Shown: positions 1-12,900 of the stretch, in pieces
Layout of the letters: each line of letters starts with the position of its first letter
How positions within the stretch are numbered: position 1 is the first letter of the stretch
Assembly (NCBI GenBank): GCA_005281725.1
Contig: SSBO01000011.1
Span: forward strand, 343,221 to 407,220
Source of the DNA: Wuchereria bancrofti
Lineage: Eukaryota > Nematoda > Chromadorea > Rhabditida > Onchocercidae
Direction: 5' to 3'
Length of the DNA stretch: 64,000 nt
The notes under the pieces: model-generated
Databases searched by the model: none
Told to the model about the DNA's origin: nothing
What the model saw: only the letters and a program-made list of their open reading frames with translations
Translations under genes and position numbers: made by a program

Positions 1-163
1 TTATATGAAAATAATTTTAAGTGAAATATAATAAAATATAATTGTACGAATCTAATTTCATTTCATTATAAAGACTATTTTTATCACTATTTTTTGTATT
101 ATTTATTCATTTATTACTTATTAATTAATTAATTAATTAATTTGCTTATCTATTTTTTTATAG

Positions 164-3100
164 AACATTATTAGCAGCATATAATGGTGAATGTTGTATA
201 AATCGATGTGAACAACATTGGGCACCAATATGTGATAATCATAATGTTACACATTTAGTAAGTTAATAATTTAAATTTTAAAATTAATAAATCACTCATT
301 TTTTAAATTAAATTACTTTTAAATTAATAAATTAATAAAATTAATAAATAATAATTTGCATATAGAAATTTTAATTATTATTTGTAGAATTTATGCATGT
401 TCAATGTGCAAAATTGCATTGCTACACGACGTTTTGGTCAATCATTGCATATTGCTAGTAATGCAGCATGCTCGAATGATGCATGCAACATGCAGTGCAA
501 ACCAAATAATTATCAACCTGTTTGCGCTTCAAATGGTTATTTGAAATTTTTAGAAAATTAAATTATATTTTACAAGTGAAAAAAAGAAAAAGAAAGAAAG
601 AGGAATGAAAAGAAAGAAGAAAAAAAAATAGGGAAAAGTGAAAAATAAACTTTTTTTAAATTGCTAATTAAATCATAAGTTTTGCTAATTTAATTTTTAA
701 TTGTTAATTTAATCATCTTTAATTAATTTAATCTTTTTTGTTCTAAAATTGCATTCAAATGTACGAAAATATTAAATGAAAAAGCAAAAATTTTTATTCG
801 TGATATTAAAAAAGGTAAAAAATATTGGTTTTTTTTTTTATTTCCTTAATAGGTACTGATAACAAAATGATAATTTCTGTTAAAATATAGCAATCATAAA
901 TTATTGATAATTATTTTATAGGTATAACATATCAAAATGAATGTGAATTAAATAATGTAATTTGTGAACTAAATATGCAAAATCATCAATGGAATTGGAT
1001 AAGAAATGATGAAACAAAACTGGAACTTGACTATATAGGTTAAATAACTAATTATATTATTTCATTCAAAATAAATAATCAAAAATATTAGTAATTTTTC
1101 AAAAAAAAAAAAAAAAAAGAGAGAAGAAAAAGAAATTAGAAAATATAAGAAAGTAAAAGAGCACAAAATATGACAAATATTTTCTTTTTTTTTTTTATGA
1201 AATTACTATTGTTAGGATTTTTAATTAGAATATTTCAATTGTTTAAATGTGTAACATTTTCAAAAAAAAAAAAAAAAATTTATTATTAGATATAAATATT
1301 TGAATAATATGGTATATTATTTGCTGAAATTATCAAAATTTAACAATTTTAACATATATTTTTATATACAAAAAAAAATGTATAATTATAAAATATTTAA
1401 TTTGAAAATTTTTTCTTTTTTTTCAACGTTTTAATAATAATGTAACAAATTTTTTTTTAGGTGAATGTTGTGAGGAAATTACTGGAAAATGTGATGAGAA
1501 TGATAATTTGTCACCAATTTGTGATAGCGAAGGTCGTACGCATAATAATATTTGTGAATATGAACAAATGGCATGTCTTTCACAAAGACGTTTTCAAACA
1601 AATTTAACAATTCAATATTGGGATGAATGTTGCATAGATGACTGTCAACGTGAACAAACACAAATGCCACTTTGTGATAATACACAAACAACTCATGAAA
1701 ATTGGTGCAAATTTAGGTATCGATGAGTTATTTAAATTGTAAAATTAGCAAATTTTAAATTATTATATATATAAATATATTTTTTAATAATTGAAATATA
1801 TCTGTTAGTTAAATTTTGAATTTTTTTTGTAAATTTTGTTACTTTCTAAACTTTATTTATTTATTCATTTATTTATTTATTATTATCATTAATTATTAAT
1901 TATCATTATTTATTATTATTATTGTTATTATCATTATCACTATTATCACTGTTATTATTTATTTGTTAATTTTTTTTTTTGTTCTTATTATTACTATATT
2001 AGAATGGTATTATGGAAATGTTTGGGAATTTATTTGTTATCAATTGCGTTTAATTTTTTTTACATTATTTTTTACAATTTTTTACATCTTTTATCTAAAA
2101 CTGAAATATTTCAATGATTTAAAAAAATGTTTTCTTTTTCCTTTCTTTTTTGTTTTCATAAAAAAAAATTTAGAAAAAAAAAAAGTAATTTATAGATTAG
2201 CACAATGTGAATCACATCGTCGCTTCAATCGTACACTTCAATTAGCATATATTGGTGAATGTTGTATGATAACAAATGATGATAATTGCACTGATAATAA
2301 TTCAATTTGTGATACCGATGGAATGACACATCGTAATTTGTGTACTTTTCATCATAAACAATGCATAATGAAACGAACAAAACAAAAATTAATTAACATT
2401 GCTTATTATGGTAAGTTATTTAAGCATTTTGGAAAAAAAAAGTAAGGAAAAAAAAAGAAAATTAGTATTAATATTAAAAAAAAATATACTTATTACTTGC
2501 ATATAATATACAAAATTATTATATTTATTTAACTATTCATTTATTGAAATTATTTTCATTAAAATCTTTATTCATTTAATTTATTCAATTATTTATTCGT
2601 TTAATTTATTTAACTATTTATTCATTTAATTATTTTATTGTGGCGAAAAAAACTTTCTTTTTTAATGTAACAAAATTAAAAATTTAAATATTTATTAATA
2701 TATATAAAAGTATTTACTTTATTATTACAAAATGAAAAATATTGTTTTTGATAAATTTCTGGTGATTGCTGTTCAAATGATATTAATTGCAACAATAACT
2801 GGCAACCAGTATGTGATCAACAAGGAATAATATATCCTAATCAATGTTATTTTAATTCAAAAAAATGCTTTCTTGAAAAAACGTTTGTTATTTTTTTGTT
2901 TTCTTATCTAAAAATTTTAAAATCGTTAATGTATATGTATATTTTTTTGAAATGCTATTTTAATTAAAAAGGAAAAACATTTTCTAGTAAAAAACGTTTG
3001 TTATTAATTTTTTTCTAATGTTAATTTTCAAATTTTTAATGGGTNGTTATTTTTTTGTTTTCTTATCTAAAAATTTTAAAATCGTTAATGTATATGTATA

Positions 3101-3436
3101 TTTTTTTGAAATGCTATTTTAATTAAAAAGGAAAAACATTTTCTAGTAAAAAACGTTTGTTATTAATTTTTTTCTAATGTTAATTTTCAAATTTTTAATG
3201 GGTTTTTACTTTTTTTTTTCTTTAGATTTTTAAGAATTTAAAAGTTAAAATTTGAAATTGAGAATTTTTGAAAATTTTGAAAACTCATAGAATAAAATAA
3301 TATATAATTCATTCATAAATTATGTGTTATTTTTTTAAATCAAAATTTCAGAAATAATGTGACACTATCGCTCGCTAAATGTCAATCAAATGTACAATCG
3401 GAATTTTTTAGTACTTCAATGACAAATCGATTATAA
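164..3436 (+). CDS. Multi-Kazal-domain secreted protein, 3' part (5' end outside window)
   Basis: Seven exons of a cysteine-rich protein: 164-257, 388-535, 922-1038, 1461-1716, 2196-2410, 2762-2882 and 3352-3436 (stop TAA). Phases agree throughout and give about 344 residues. At least six Kazal-like modules follow one another. Most begin with a Gly-Glu-Cys-Cys or similar Cys-Cys pair, then a PICD/PVCD-type segment with an aromatic- or Thr-rich turn, then two more cysteines (for example ICDSEGRTHNNICEYEQMAC). Kazal modules typically act as reversible serine-protease inhibitors or extracellular spacers; the inhibitory target cannot be read from these loops. Several introns fall after the first base of a Gly codon at module borders, which suggests growth by exon duplication. 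No membrane segment follows the last module, so the product is probably secreted; the signal peptide would lie upstream. The acceptor of exon 2762-2882 is non-canonical (TG where AG is expected). Family confident; orthologue unknown. Confidence 0.85.
2762..2882 (+). CDS. Kazal exon with non-canonical 3' splice site
   Basis: This exon of the multi-Kazal gene encodes one module beginning DCCSNDINCNNNWQPVCD. It joins in phase to the previous exon (phase 1) and the next (phase 2). The bases before it read TTTCTG instead of the expected TTTCAG, and no AG lies between position 2711 and the exon start. Extending the frame upstream meets TAA at 2752-2754. Either the acceptor is a rare TG form, or there is a polymorphism or error at the A, or this allele skips the exon. 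Confidence 0.7.
2883..3205 (+). repeat. Direct duplication around a single N (probable assembly join)
   Basis: About 160 bases from 2883 recur almost exactly after the N at 3045. An identical pair separated only by an N looks like overlapping contig ends placed end to end. It lies in the last intron of the multi-Kazal gene, so coding is unaffected. Confidence 0.75.
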
Positions 3437-5628
3437 CATTTTTATTGAAATGAATTGTTTTTTTTTTAACTTTTTTGTTTTTTTTTTGTTAACATTTGTC
3501 GAATAATTTATTTGATTAGAAGAAATTCCTATTAATTTCATTTTTTTAAATTTGAAATATTACAATTGTTTGTATGAAATATTATTATTCATTAATTGCT
3601 TTAAATATTTCGTTTTTGTTTTTCGTTTTTTGTTTTTGTTTTGTTTTTTTCTTTAAATCTTGTTTTGCAAATAAACATTTGCTTTGTGCATTTGAAAAAT
3701 TTTTAGTAATATATGATAGAAATTTTTATTCGAGAAAAAAATTTCTCTTTATTTGTTAGTTTTGATAACAGTCATTTTTAACATTTTAATTGATATATAC
3801 TTTAATTATATTTAACTTTTTAATTTAAAAATTTTTTATTTTGAATTAAATTACAAATTATTGTTCTATTAAATATTTTAATTATTATTTTAACATTCCC
3901 AGCGCCACATAAAAAATAATATAAAATCAATAATAGTAAATAAAATGGTATAATAACCGTTTGTTTATTTAAATTTTTCTTTTTTAATTGATAAGATTTT
4001 TTCCGCTACAAATAAAAATAGCTTTTTTTCCTTTAAAAAAACAAATTTTTTTTCCATTCGTTAATTATTTTCCACAATTTTTACTTAATTTTTTTTCTTA
4101 CTCAACTTCTTTCATATGCTTTATTGAGTTTTCAAAAAAATTTCAAAAAAATTTTTTAATTCCAAAATGAACAAACAAACAAAGATAGAAATATTTAACA
4201 CAATTTTAAATATCATCCAAAGCAAACAGTAATTTACTAACAAAAATCATAAAAAGTACAAAAAAAATTTTTTTAAGTAAACAGTATACATTAATTTGAA
4301 TAATTAAAAAAAATTAATAATTAAACGCTTGAGCAATCTACCAGTGATTTTATTTTTCCCATTGTACTTAGAAAAATACTTTTGAATATGATGAAATTTA
4401 AATTAATCAAATCAAATATAATCTTATCTAATTTTAATAAAATTTCACCTAATTAAAATTGTACCTATCTAATATAATTTTGCCCAAATTAACTAATATA
4501 TAATATTACCAAATTTTTCATCACATAACATTACAAATGAATCATATTCCTAAACAATTGCTACGAAAAAAAAAAAAAGAAATTGATGGGAAAAAAAAAA
4601 GTGGAAAGAATTCAATTTTAAAAAAAGGAAAAATACCATTAGATTAAAAGATAAAAGAAAAAAAGGTGAGAAATGTTAGTTAGGAATGTTAATCAGTTCT
4701 ATATGATAAGATAAAAAAAACGTTTGATAAGAAAATTAAACCTAATAAATAATGGTTAATTATAATTACAAATAACACGTAAAAAATGTAATCTTATCAG
4801 TAAAATAACAAAAAAAATTTTTTTTTCTGAAAAAAGTCACTCAAAAATTTCACGTCAAAATTAAATGAAAATTCAAATAATTGACAAAATGTAAATTTAA
4901 ATACATTTACGTGGAAATATTAAAAATTTTTTTTTTCACTTACATTAATTTGTTTTTTTCTTATATTAAATAAATACAACTGAAATTCTTTTAAATTATT
5001 TTTCCATTCTCTTTAATCAATAATAATTGCACAATAACTTTAATAGAAAGGCTTTTTTTAACTGAAATAATTAACAAAGCAAATCAAATCATTAAATTCA
5101 AATTTTAAACTTTGTTTTTAAATTTAATTTTCAATAAATAAAATATTCTATCATTAGTTAGTAATGTGATAAACGAATTAAATTATTAAATATATAAAAA
5201 TATTTGATAAAAAAGTGATAATTCCTAGCTTACATAAACAATGATAACACAACACATTTAATTAAATTCATTTATCATTTAATTAAACTTATCATTTATT
5301 GTATTTATGTATAGTTGCATTTTCTAAATTTTTCTCATCCTAAAAAATCATTTTTTTTAAAAATTTTAAGATTAAATTTAATCATAAATTATAAAAAAAA
5401 AAAGCAAATGTTGTTTAATTCCACACAAATTTTTCTTATCATTTATAACAGAATATTTCTTCACCCTTATGATTTCTTATCATCTAAATACCTTTCATTC
5501 CTTTTCATATCAGTATTACTAGAATCTAATAAGCTGATAAACAAGAAACAAAAAAGAAAAATAATTACTGTTTGATTAATTGATAACTAAATACCATTAA
5601 TTTTCCCTCACAATCAATTTATCATTCT
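3437..5628. other. AT-rich intergenic region with scattered GATA-type sites
   Basis: No coding region is supported; open frames here are low-complexity Phe/Lys/Ile/Asn runs. From about 5200 to 5630 there are at least eight TGATAA/TTATCA hexamers on both strands (for example near 5215, 5241, 5274, 5289, 5437, 5477, 5535 and 5623), the core recognised by nematode GATA factors. They lie more than 4 kb upstream of the protease gene, so any link is speculative. Confidence 0.4.
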
Positions 5629-6415
5629 TTGCTTCACCGCCCATTTTCTCCCATTTCACTACTATCAATCAGTCATCTTTCATTTCATTTCTCTTTCTTC
5701 TTCATCCTCTTCATTTCTCTCTTTTTTCCTCCTATTCATTCCTCTTTATTCTTCCTCCTCTTCATTCCTCTTTTTCCTCCTATTCATTCCTCTTTTTCCT
5801 CCTCTTCCTCCTCTTCATTCCCCTTTATTCTTCCTTCTCCTTATTCCACTTCTTTCTCCCCTTCATTCCTCTTCTTCCTCCTCCTCCCCTTCATTCCTCT
5901 TCTTCCTGCTCTTCATTCCTGCTTTTTTCCTTCTCTTTATTCCTCTTTCTTCCTCTTCCTCTTCCTCCTCTTCATTCCTCTATCGTCCTCCTCCTCATTC
6001 CTTTATCTTCCTCCCCTTCATTCCTTTATTCTTCCTCCTCTTCATTCCTCTATCGTCCTCCTCCTCCTCATTCCTTTATCGTCCTCCCCTTCATTCCTTT
6101 ATCTTCCTCCTCTTCATTCTCTCTATTCCTCCCCCTCTTCATTCCTCTTTCTTCCTCCTCCTCTTCATTCCTCTTCCTCTTCCTCCTCTTCATTCCTCTA
6201 TCGTCCTCCTCCTCATTCCTTTATCTTCCTCCTCTTCATTCCTTTATCTTCCTCCTCTTCATTCCTTTATCTTCCTCCTCTTCATTCCTTTATCTTCCCC
6301 CTCTTCATTCCTTTATCTTCCTCCTCTTCATTCTCTTTATTCCTCCTCCTCTTCATTCCTCTTTCTTCCTCCTCCTCTTCATTCCTCCTCCTCTTCCTCC
6401 TCTCCTTCATCACAC
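5629..6415 (+). repeat. Pyrimidine-only minisatellite
   Basis: Nearly 800 bases are almost purely C and T on this strand, built from irregular copies of units such as TTCCTCCTCTTCATTCCTTT (20-25 bases). One frame stays open for 269 codons, but the product is only Ser, Phe, Leu, Pro, Ile and His in short repeats, and the other pyrimidine frames are also open. I read this as a simple-sequence array. Long homopyrimidine tracts can adopt triplex (H-DNA) structure. Confidence 0.9.
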
Positions 6416-6420
6416 CATCA

Positions 6421-9400
6421 TCAATCATTCATCTTTAGCTAATAATCTCATCCCTTCTTCCTCCCTGCAACAGATTAATTATTGATTGTTAGTGGTTGTT
6501 GATTTGCTACTAAGCTTCCACAGCTTATCTTTTCCTTTTTCTTTTTTTTTTTTTTTGCTATTCTTTACTCTTTGTGCTTCACGAATTTGCTAAATAACCC
6601 TCATTTTCCAATTTTTTAGACTTTATTTTTTAATATAGCTTTCATTACTTTTATTTTTTTATTATTTATTCTATTAGTAGTAATTTAATTTGTTGATAAT
6701 GTTTCAATCTAATTTACAATTTATTTTACTTAACTAAATTTACAATCAAATTGTTTAATTTTATTTTAATTGAGTAATTTAATAAAATGAAATTTTAATA
6801 AAAGAATAAATTAGGATAAATAATGTGAAATTTAGATATTACACAGCAATGATTGTTATCAAAAAAAAAAAATGTTTTTTTTCTAAAAATGCTTGAAAGT
6901 ATAGTAATACAGCAATTATTAGATGTAACAATGTAGAAAAGATTATTGTAGTATTTCAAGTTTAAATTATTTCAATTCATTGCAATTAAATTTTTATTCA
7001 ATTTTCTATCTAATTTCATAATAATCTAAATTACAATAATTTTCATTGCATTTAATTTAATTAATTTTATTTAAATTTCCCGTCTAATTTGATTACAGTT
7101 GTTATTCAATTTCATTTCAATTTAATTAACTTTATTTAGCTCCTCAATTAAACATGATTGTTGTTGTATTTATATTATTACTGCATTTTTAATCATATTC
7201 ATAATCAATTTAAATTTCAATACATTTCGATATGTTCTATGAGAATATGAATGCGCCGAAATTTTAGTAATATTCATCCATCCGTAATTGCTTTCCTTTC
7301 TTTGTCTTAAATCAAGTTTACAACCGGAAATATCTTCTAGAAAATACGAGCATATCGGCGGAGAGGATGAGCGCTAATTGTTTAAATGCGCTAATTGCCT
7401 CCTCCGCTTTCTCCCTCCTTACACATAGCCTTTTTTTTTCTCCTCATTCTCTTTAGTTTGCTAAAATTAAAACAGTTATTTATCTTTATTCCATTATGCT
7501 CCCTAACTCTTTCTCTTTTCCATCCTCTTTCTCATTCTTCTCTCTCTCTCTCTCTCTCTCTCTCCCTGTCATTTCCTGATCCCATTATTATTTTTATTAG
7601 TATTACTATCAATTATTATTATTTATTGTTATTATTACTATTATTATTAATTATTATTATTGTTATTTATCATTATTATTAATATTTATTATTATTAATT
7701 ATTATTATTATTTATTATTATTATTAATATTTCGAAGCTTGTCTCTCTTTACTCGATTTTTTTTTCCTTTTTGAATTTTAAACTTTAAATTAAAATTCTT
7801 TAGTCGGAACAATTATCGATGAATGTGTTTCTTTAGCTGTAAAGAGAAAAATGAAAAACAATTTTTTTTTTTTCGTTTTTCTTTCTGATCAACGAAAGTG
7901 TATTGAAATGTAAAGTCAGTTTTAGGATTTTCAATTTAAAATTGATCGCATAAATTTATATTTAATTTATATTTTTTTCAAACTATTTTTTTATGCTCAT
8001 ATTATTCCTTTATTTGTTTTTTTTTTCCTTTTTTAGTGAATTTAATAAACATACGATTCATAGTATTTGAAAATTTAATATATTTTTAAATCTTTTTTCT
8101 TTAATTTTTAATTATTTTTCTATGAACATGTTCACTTATTTATTTATTTATCCCTTTTCATTCAGTTAAATTTTAGTAAACATACATTTTCCAAATTATT
8201 TCAAATTCTTCTGCTAAAATTTGGCAAATTTGAAAATTAAATCATTGTTCCCCTTTATTTGATTAGTAAAAAAAAACAATTATATTTTTTAAAATATTTA
8301 TTTTAAAAGTGAAAATTCATTTTTCAGTTTTTTTTTTTTTTTGCTAACATCCAAAATATAACACATTAAAAGAGATAATAAAAGTAGATTATGTTTCATT
8401 TGCTTAATGAAATTTAATTTTATTGCTTAAATTTTTTTTCTTTTTATTTTGATATATTTATTTGTTAATGAAATCTTTTAAAAATTATGATTTTATACAA
8501 ATTGAAATAATTTTCTCTTCAATAATTTTTTTTTTTTTTTAGTTAGAAAATATCATATGAAGAAGCAGAAAATATCACTATTTATCATTATCAATTGAAA
8601 ATTTCTTATCACCTTTGAACCTTATTGAACAACAGGTTTTTAACCGCAACCTTTTATCATCCTTTCTCTCTTTCCATCCTCTTCTTTTCCCTTTCCTTTC
8701 TCTCTCTCTCCCTCTCTCTCTTCCTCTTTTTCTCCCTTTCTATCCCTCTATCCTCCTTTTCTTTATTACATTGGAAAAGCACATCGATAATATTACTTGG
8801 ACCAAATTTCTGAATCATTTTATTTCATCCTAACATGCACACATATACTATTTTAATTTCAATTGATCATCGGTCATTTATTTTGTTTTTCTTTAAAAAA
8901 AAAAAAATTGATTAAATTATTTTAAATGTTGAAATAGAACGAAGTCTTAATTATACGAAAATAAAATTAATTCATTTGTCCTTAACCTTAATTTCAATTC
9001 TCATGAAAATTTCAAATCTCTTTCCTGTATGATTCAATTCATATTCTTTCCTTTCATTTCTTCTTCCATTAATTATCATTAACAATTAATTAATAATTTT
9101 TTTTTTAAAAAAAAAAACGGTATTGGAATTGATTTACTAATTAAATTAACTTATTTCGTTTCTTTTTTACTTTTCTTTCATTTAATTACTGCTAGCATTA
9201 ATTAAATCAATCTTCTTTTTTTTTTTCATCACTTTATTTTAAAACATTATAGAAAATATGATCTAAGAGAGTCGATAAATTTTAATTTCTTTTTTTTTTC
9301 TTTTTTTAACATTATTCTTTTTTGCTTCATTTCATGCAATTATTAATTTGTTCAGTTAATTTAATTTCATCCTTTTTTTTCCCCAATAATTTCTTTTATT

Positions 9401-9919
9401 AATTTTCTTTAGTTATTTGTCAATTTTCTCTTAATTTTCGGAATTTCTGGTCTTCTTCTAAAGAAAAAAAAAAGGATCCATTTGTATATTTATCACTTCA
9501 TTAATTCATTAATTTATCTTTTTTTTTTTCTTTGAAACGAAAAAAAAAAAGTTTGCAGTACTTTTTCTTCTATTTTACATGCATATTTAGTAATTTATTC
9601 AATAATTTATTGCTTTTTCCCCAAATTCATTTATTATTTTTTTCTTTATTTATCAAAATTTTTTTTTTTTTTTTTTTTTGAGAGAGAAAACTCTTTTCAT
9701 TTCTTTTAATTTTTCTTTATTTTTCTTTTTATATTTTTCTTTCTTTTGAAATGAAAGCCATTTTAAAGTATTATTTCCATTCTAATATTTAGAAAAAACA
9801 AAAAGCTATTAATTCAGTTTATCAAATTTAAAATTAATGAAAAAACTTAAAAAATTAAAATTAAAAAAATTAAATATTTGTTTAATTTCAAAATTTATTA
9901 AGGTAACAGGAAGAAAAAA
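6421..9919. other. Intergenic region upstream of the cathepsin F-like gene
   Basis: No gene is supported. It contains a CT dinucleotide tract at about 7538-7565, an ATT-rich tract at about 7580-7730, a second CT-rich tract at 8655-8765 and many poly-T runs. Around 7350-7420 there is a short GC-richer patch with the 10-mer GCGCTAATTG repeated 19 bases apart, flanked by loosely inverted GGCGGAG.../...CTCCGC arms. That patch could be regulatory, but nothing identifies it. Confidence 0.45.
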
Positions 9920-12900
9920 ATGTTGCTAATTCGAACAACAGCTCTAATTGCTTTAGCAAATATTATTACTGTATTAAGTAGTATTGTACATACTACCAAA
10001 AAATTTAACAATGACAATGATCAACAATTATCGATTGATCAGATGAAAAATGTTCGACAATCATTTTTGATTGGTGGTAAACATGACGTTGAGCAAATTG
10101 ACAATACACAATTTGAGGTATTTATTACTTACTATTACTATTCTTATTCGATATGAAATTTTTATTTGAAAAAAAAAAATTTTTTTTTTTTTTTGAAGTA
10201 AGCTATGAGATTATTTTACATTGTAATTGAATTATTTAATTTATTTAAAAAAAAATGTATGATATTTTATAAATTCTCAATCTTTGATCTAATATATCTT
10301 TGTGAATTGTTATTGTTTATTGAGTTATCTTAAAGTTAAATTAAGTTGAAAAGTTAAGTTTAAAATTAAAAAGTTAAAAAAAAGGAATTTCACTAGTTAA
10401 CAGTATATTATCTGTAATATGTAATATTAGTTTTATCTTATCATTTTTTCGTAATATCACTTTTATCTTATCATTTTTTCGTAATATCACTTTTATCTTA
10501 TCATTTTTTCGTAATATCAGTTTTACCTTATCATTTTTTCGTAATATCACTTTTATCTTATCATTTTTTTCGTAATATCAGTTTTATCTTATCATTTTTT
10601 TTCGTAGTATCAGTTTTATTTATCTTATCATTTTCTTTTCCAAAAAAATTTTCCCATTTTTTTTTTCTTGTCATTTTCTTTTCTAAAAAAATTTTCAATA
10701 AGTGATAGTGTCATTTATCAATAACAAAGGAAAAAAGGAAGAAAAATGATTATCATTGTATAATATTTATATTATTTAATGTCGTAATGCATTATGCATG
10801 TTAGAATTATTAATTAACATCTGCAATTTCTGATTAGAAATAAAATTATCAATTATTTAATTTCCAGTTTTTTTACTTTTCTTTTTCCTTAATCAATTTC
10901 TATTCAGATTAAAAAGTATTGAAATGAATTTTTCCTTTTTTTTAATTCATTTTTTTTTTTTTTTAAAAAAAGTACATATAGGATATGTCATGGCGTGCTG
11001 CAACAGAAATGAATCGAGCGTCAAATGACGCATATCATTGGATACCCGTGAAAGTTTTACGTGTAACGTCACAGGTAGTAGCTGGCGTCAAATATATTAT
11101 TGATGTTCTCGTGGCACAATCAAATTGTACCAAAAATGTTAGTAAATTTCTAGTAAAAATTTTTTGATTGTTTATTTATTTATTTATTTACTTATTTGTT
11201 TTTTCTAGGGATGAGAAGGAGAACAATTATGCAAAAATTGAATTTTAAAATTGAAACACTATTTTTGTTTCGTTTTCATTCGTTTTTTTTTTCTTTTTTG
11301 ATAACAAATAATTAAATATAAAATTAACTTAAAAAAAGAAAAGTACTTCTTCATGATTACTATTTTGTTTAAATTCAAAATGTTATAAAAATATATTTTT
11401 AGATGACGGAAAAGTAATTTAATTTTTTATTGCTAACTGCAAAGTTTTAATTTAATTTTTAAAAAAAAAAGATTATTGCAAATGTTTTCTAAGCTTAATT
11501 TTCAAAAAAATTTTTTAGTCATTTTGAGATTGCTTTGAAATCCGATTTAATGAAATAATTTTTGATTATCTTTTATGCAAGAATTGAAATTTCAGTCAGT
11601 TTCTCATAATGATGTACGAAGTTTGGGTTGCAAAAAAACTGAAAATTATGAACAACAAGTAAGTATTTCATTTTTCATATCTTTTTTATTATTACTGATA
11701 ATAGAATACTTATTATTCAAGTGATATGATAAGTAATCAATGCAACAATAAGGCATGATTTGTAAATTAAATTTAACATTCATGTTAAGTAATCAATTAA
11801 CAACAACAAGAAAAATTAATTAAGTAACATCATAAATGAAATTAAACTAATCAATTTTGTTCTTTCTTTAGTATTAAAATTAAATTTAATTAAATGAACA
11901 AACTTTGTTTTTTCCTTATTAAAATAAAGTTTAAATAAACTAACGAACTTTGTTCCTTCTTTAGTATAAAATTAATTAGGAGGAATTAATTACGTCACAT
12001 GATAAATGAAATTAAACTAACGAACTTTGTTTCTTCATCAATATTAAAATTAAGTTTAATTAAACTAATGAACTTTGTTTCTTCATCAATATTAAAATTA
12101 GGTTTAATTAAACTATCGAACTTTGTTTCTTCATCAGTATTAAAATTAAGTCTAATTAAACTAATGAACTTTGTTTCTTCATTAATATTAAAATTAAGTT
12201 TAATTAAACTAATGAACTTTGTTTCTTCTTTACTACGACCAGTACAGAATTAAATCTTAAGAACAAACTTTGTAGCTTTAATCAATTAGTAGAAAGTTTG
12301 TGTATGTGTGTATGTGTATGTGTGTGTGTATGTGTATGTGTGTGTATGTGTATATGTGTGTGTGTGTATGTGTGTGTGTATGTGTGTGTGTATGTGTGTA
12401 TGTGCGTCATTTTAGTTTTTCCTTTTTCTTTTTTTCAAATTGTAAGAATTCTCATAGGAATTTTTTAAAAAAACTTTTTTTTTTTCTTCCATATAGAAAA
12501 TGGAAATTTTCCAAAAAAAAAAAGAAACAAATATTTTTCGTTTTTTTTTCTTCTTTTTTTTTTTTTAGGTTTGCAGATTTGAAATTTATCAAAGAGCATG
12601 GGAAAATGTTGAAGAAATAACAAATATTGGATGTGATAAAAAACATTTAGCTAATTCCGAACGTCAAATAGAGTAAGTTTTATATGCTAAAAATAATAAA
12701 AGTTAGAAAATTTTGAAATGAATCTTCATAAATTTCTTTTTTTTTAAAAAAAAAAAAGAAAGAAAGAAATAGAATAAATTTGAAATTTTGAAGTATGAAA
12801 GAAGATTTATCTTTTGCAAACTAAACTAATTGATTTTATTATTTAATGCAAAAAGCAAAAGAAAAAGTATTTTTGAGAAGTTAACTAATTAATTTTGTTA

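Noticed and set aside
5629..6438. 269-codon open frame, Ser/Pro/Phe/Leu-rich
   Set aside because: It lies wholly inside the pyrimidine minisatellite; composition and openness follow from the C/T-only sequence, with no splice sites or domain.
11999..12253. 84-codon frame repeating [16 protein letters not shown]
   Set aside because: This is the 48-base tandem repeat in cathepsin intron 3.
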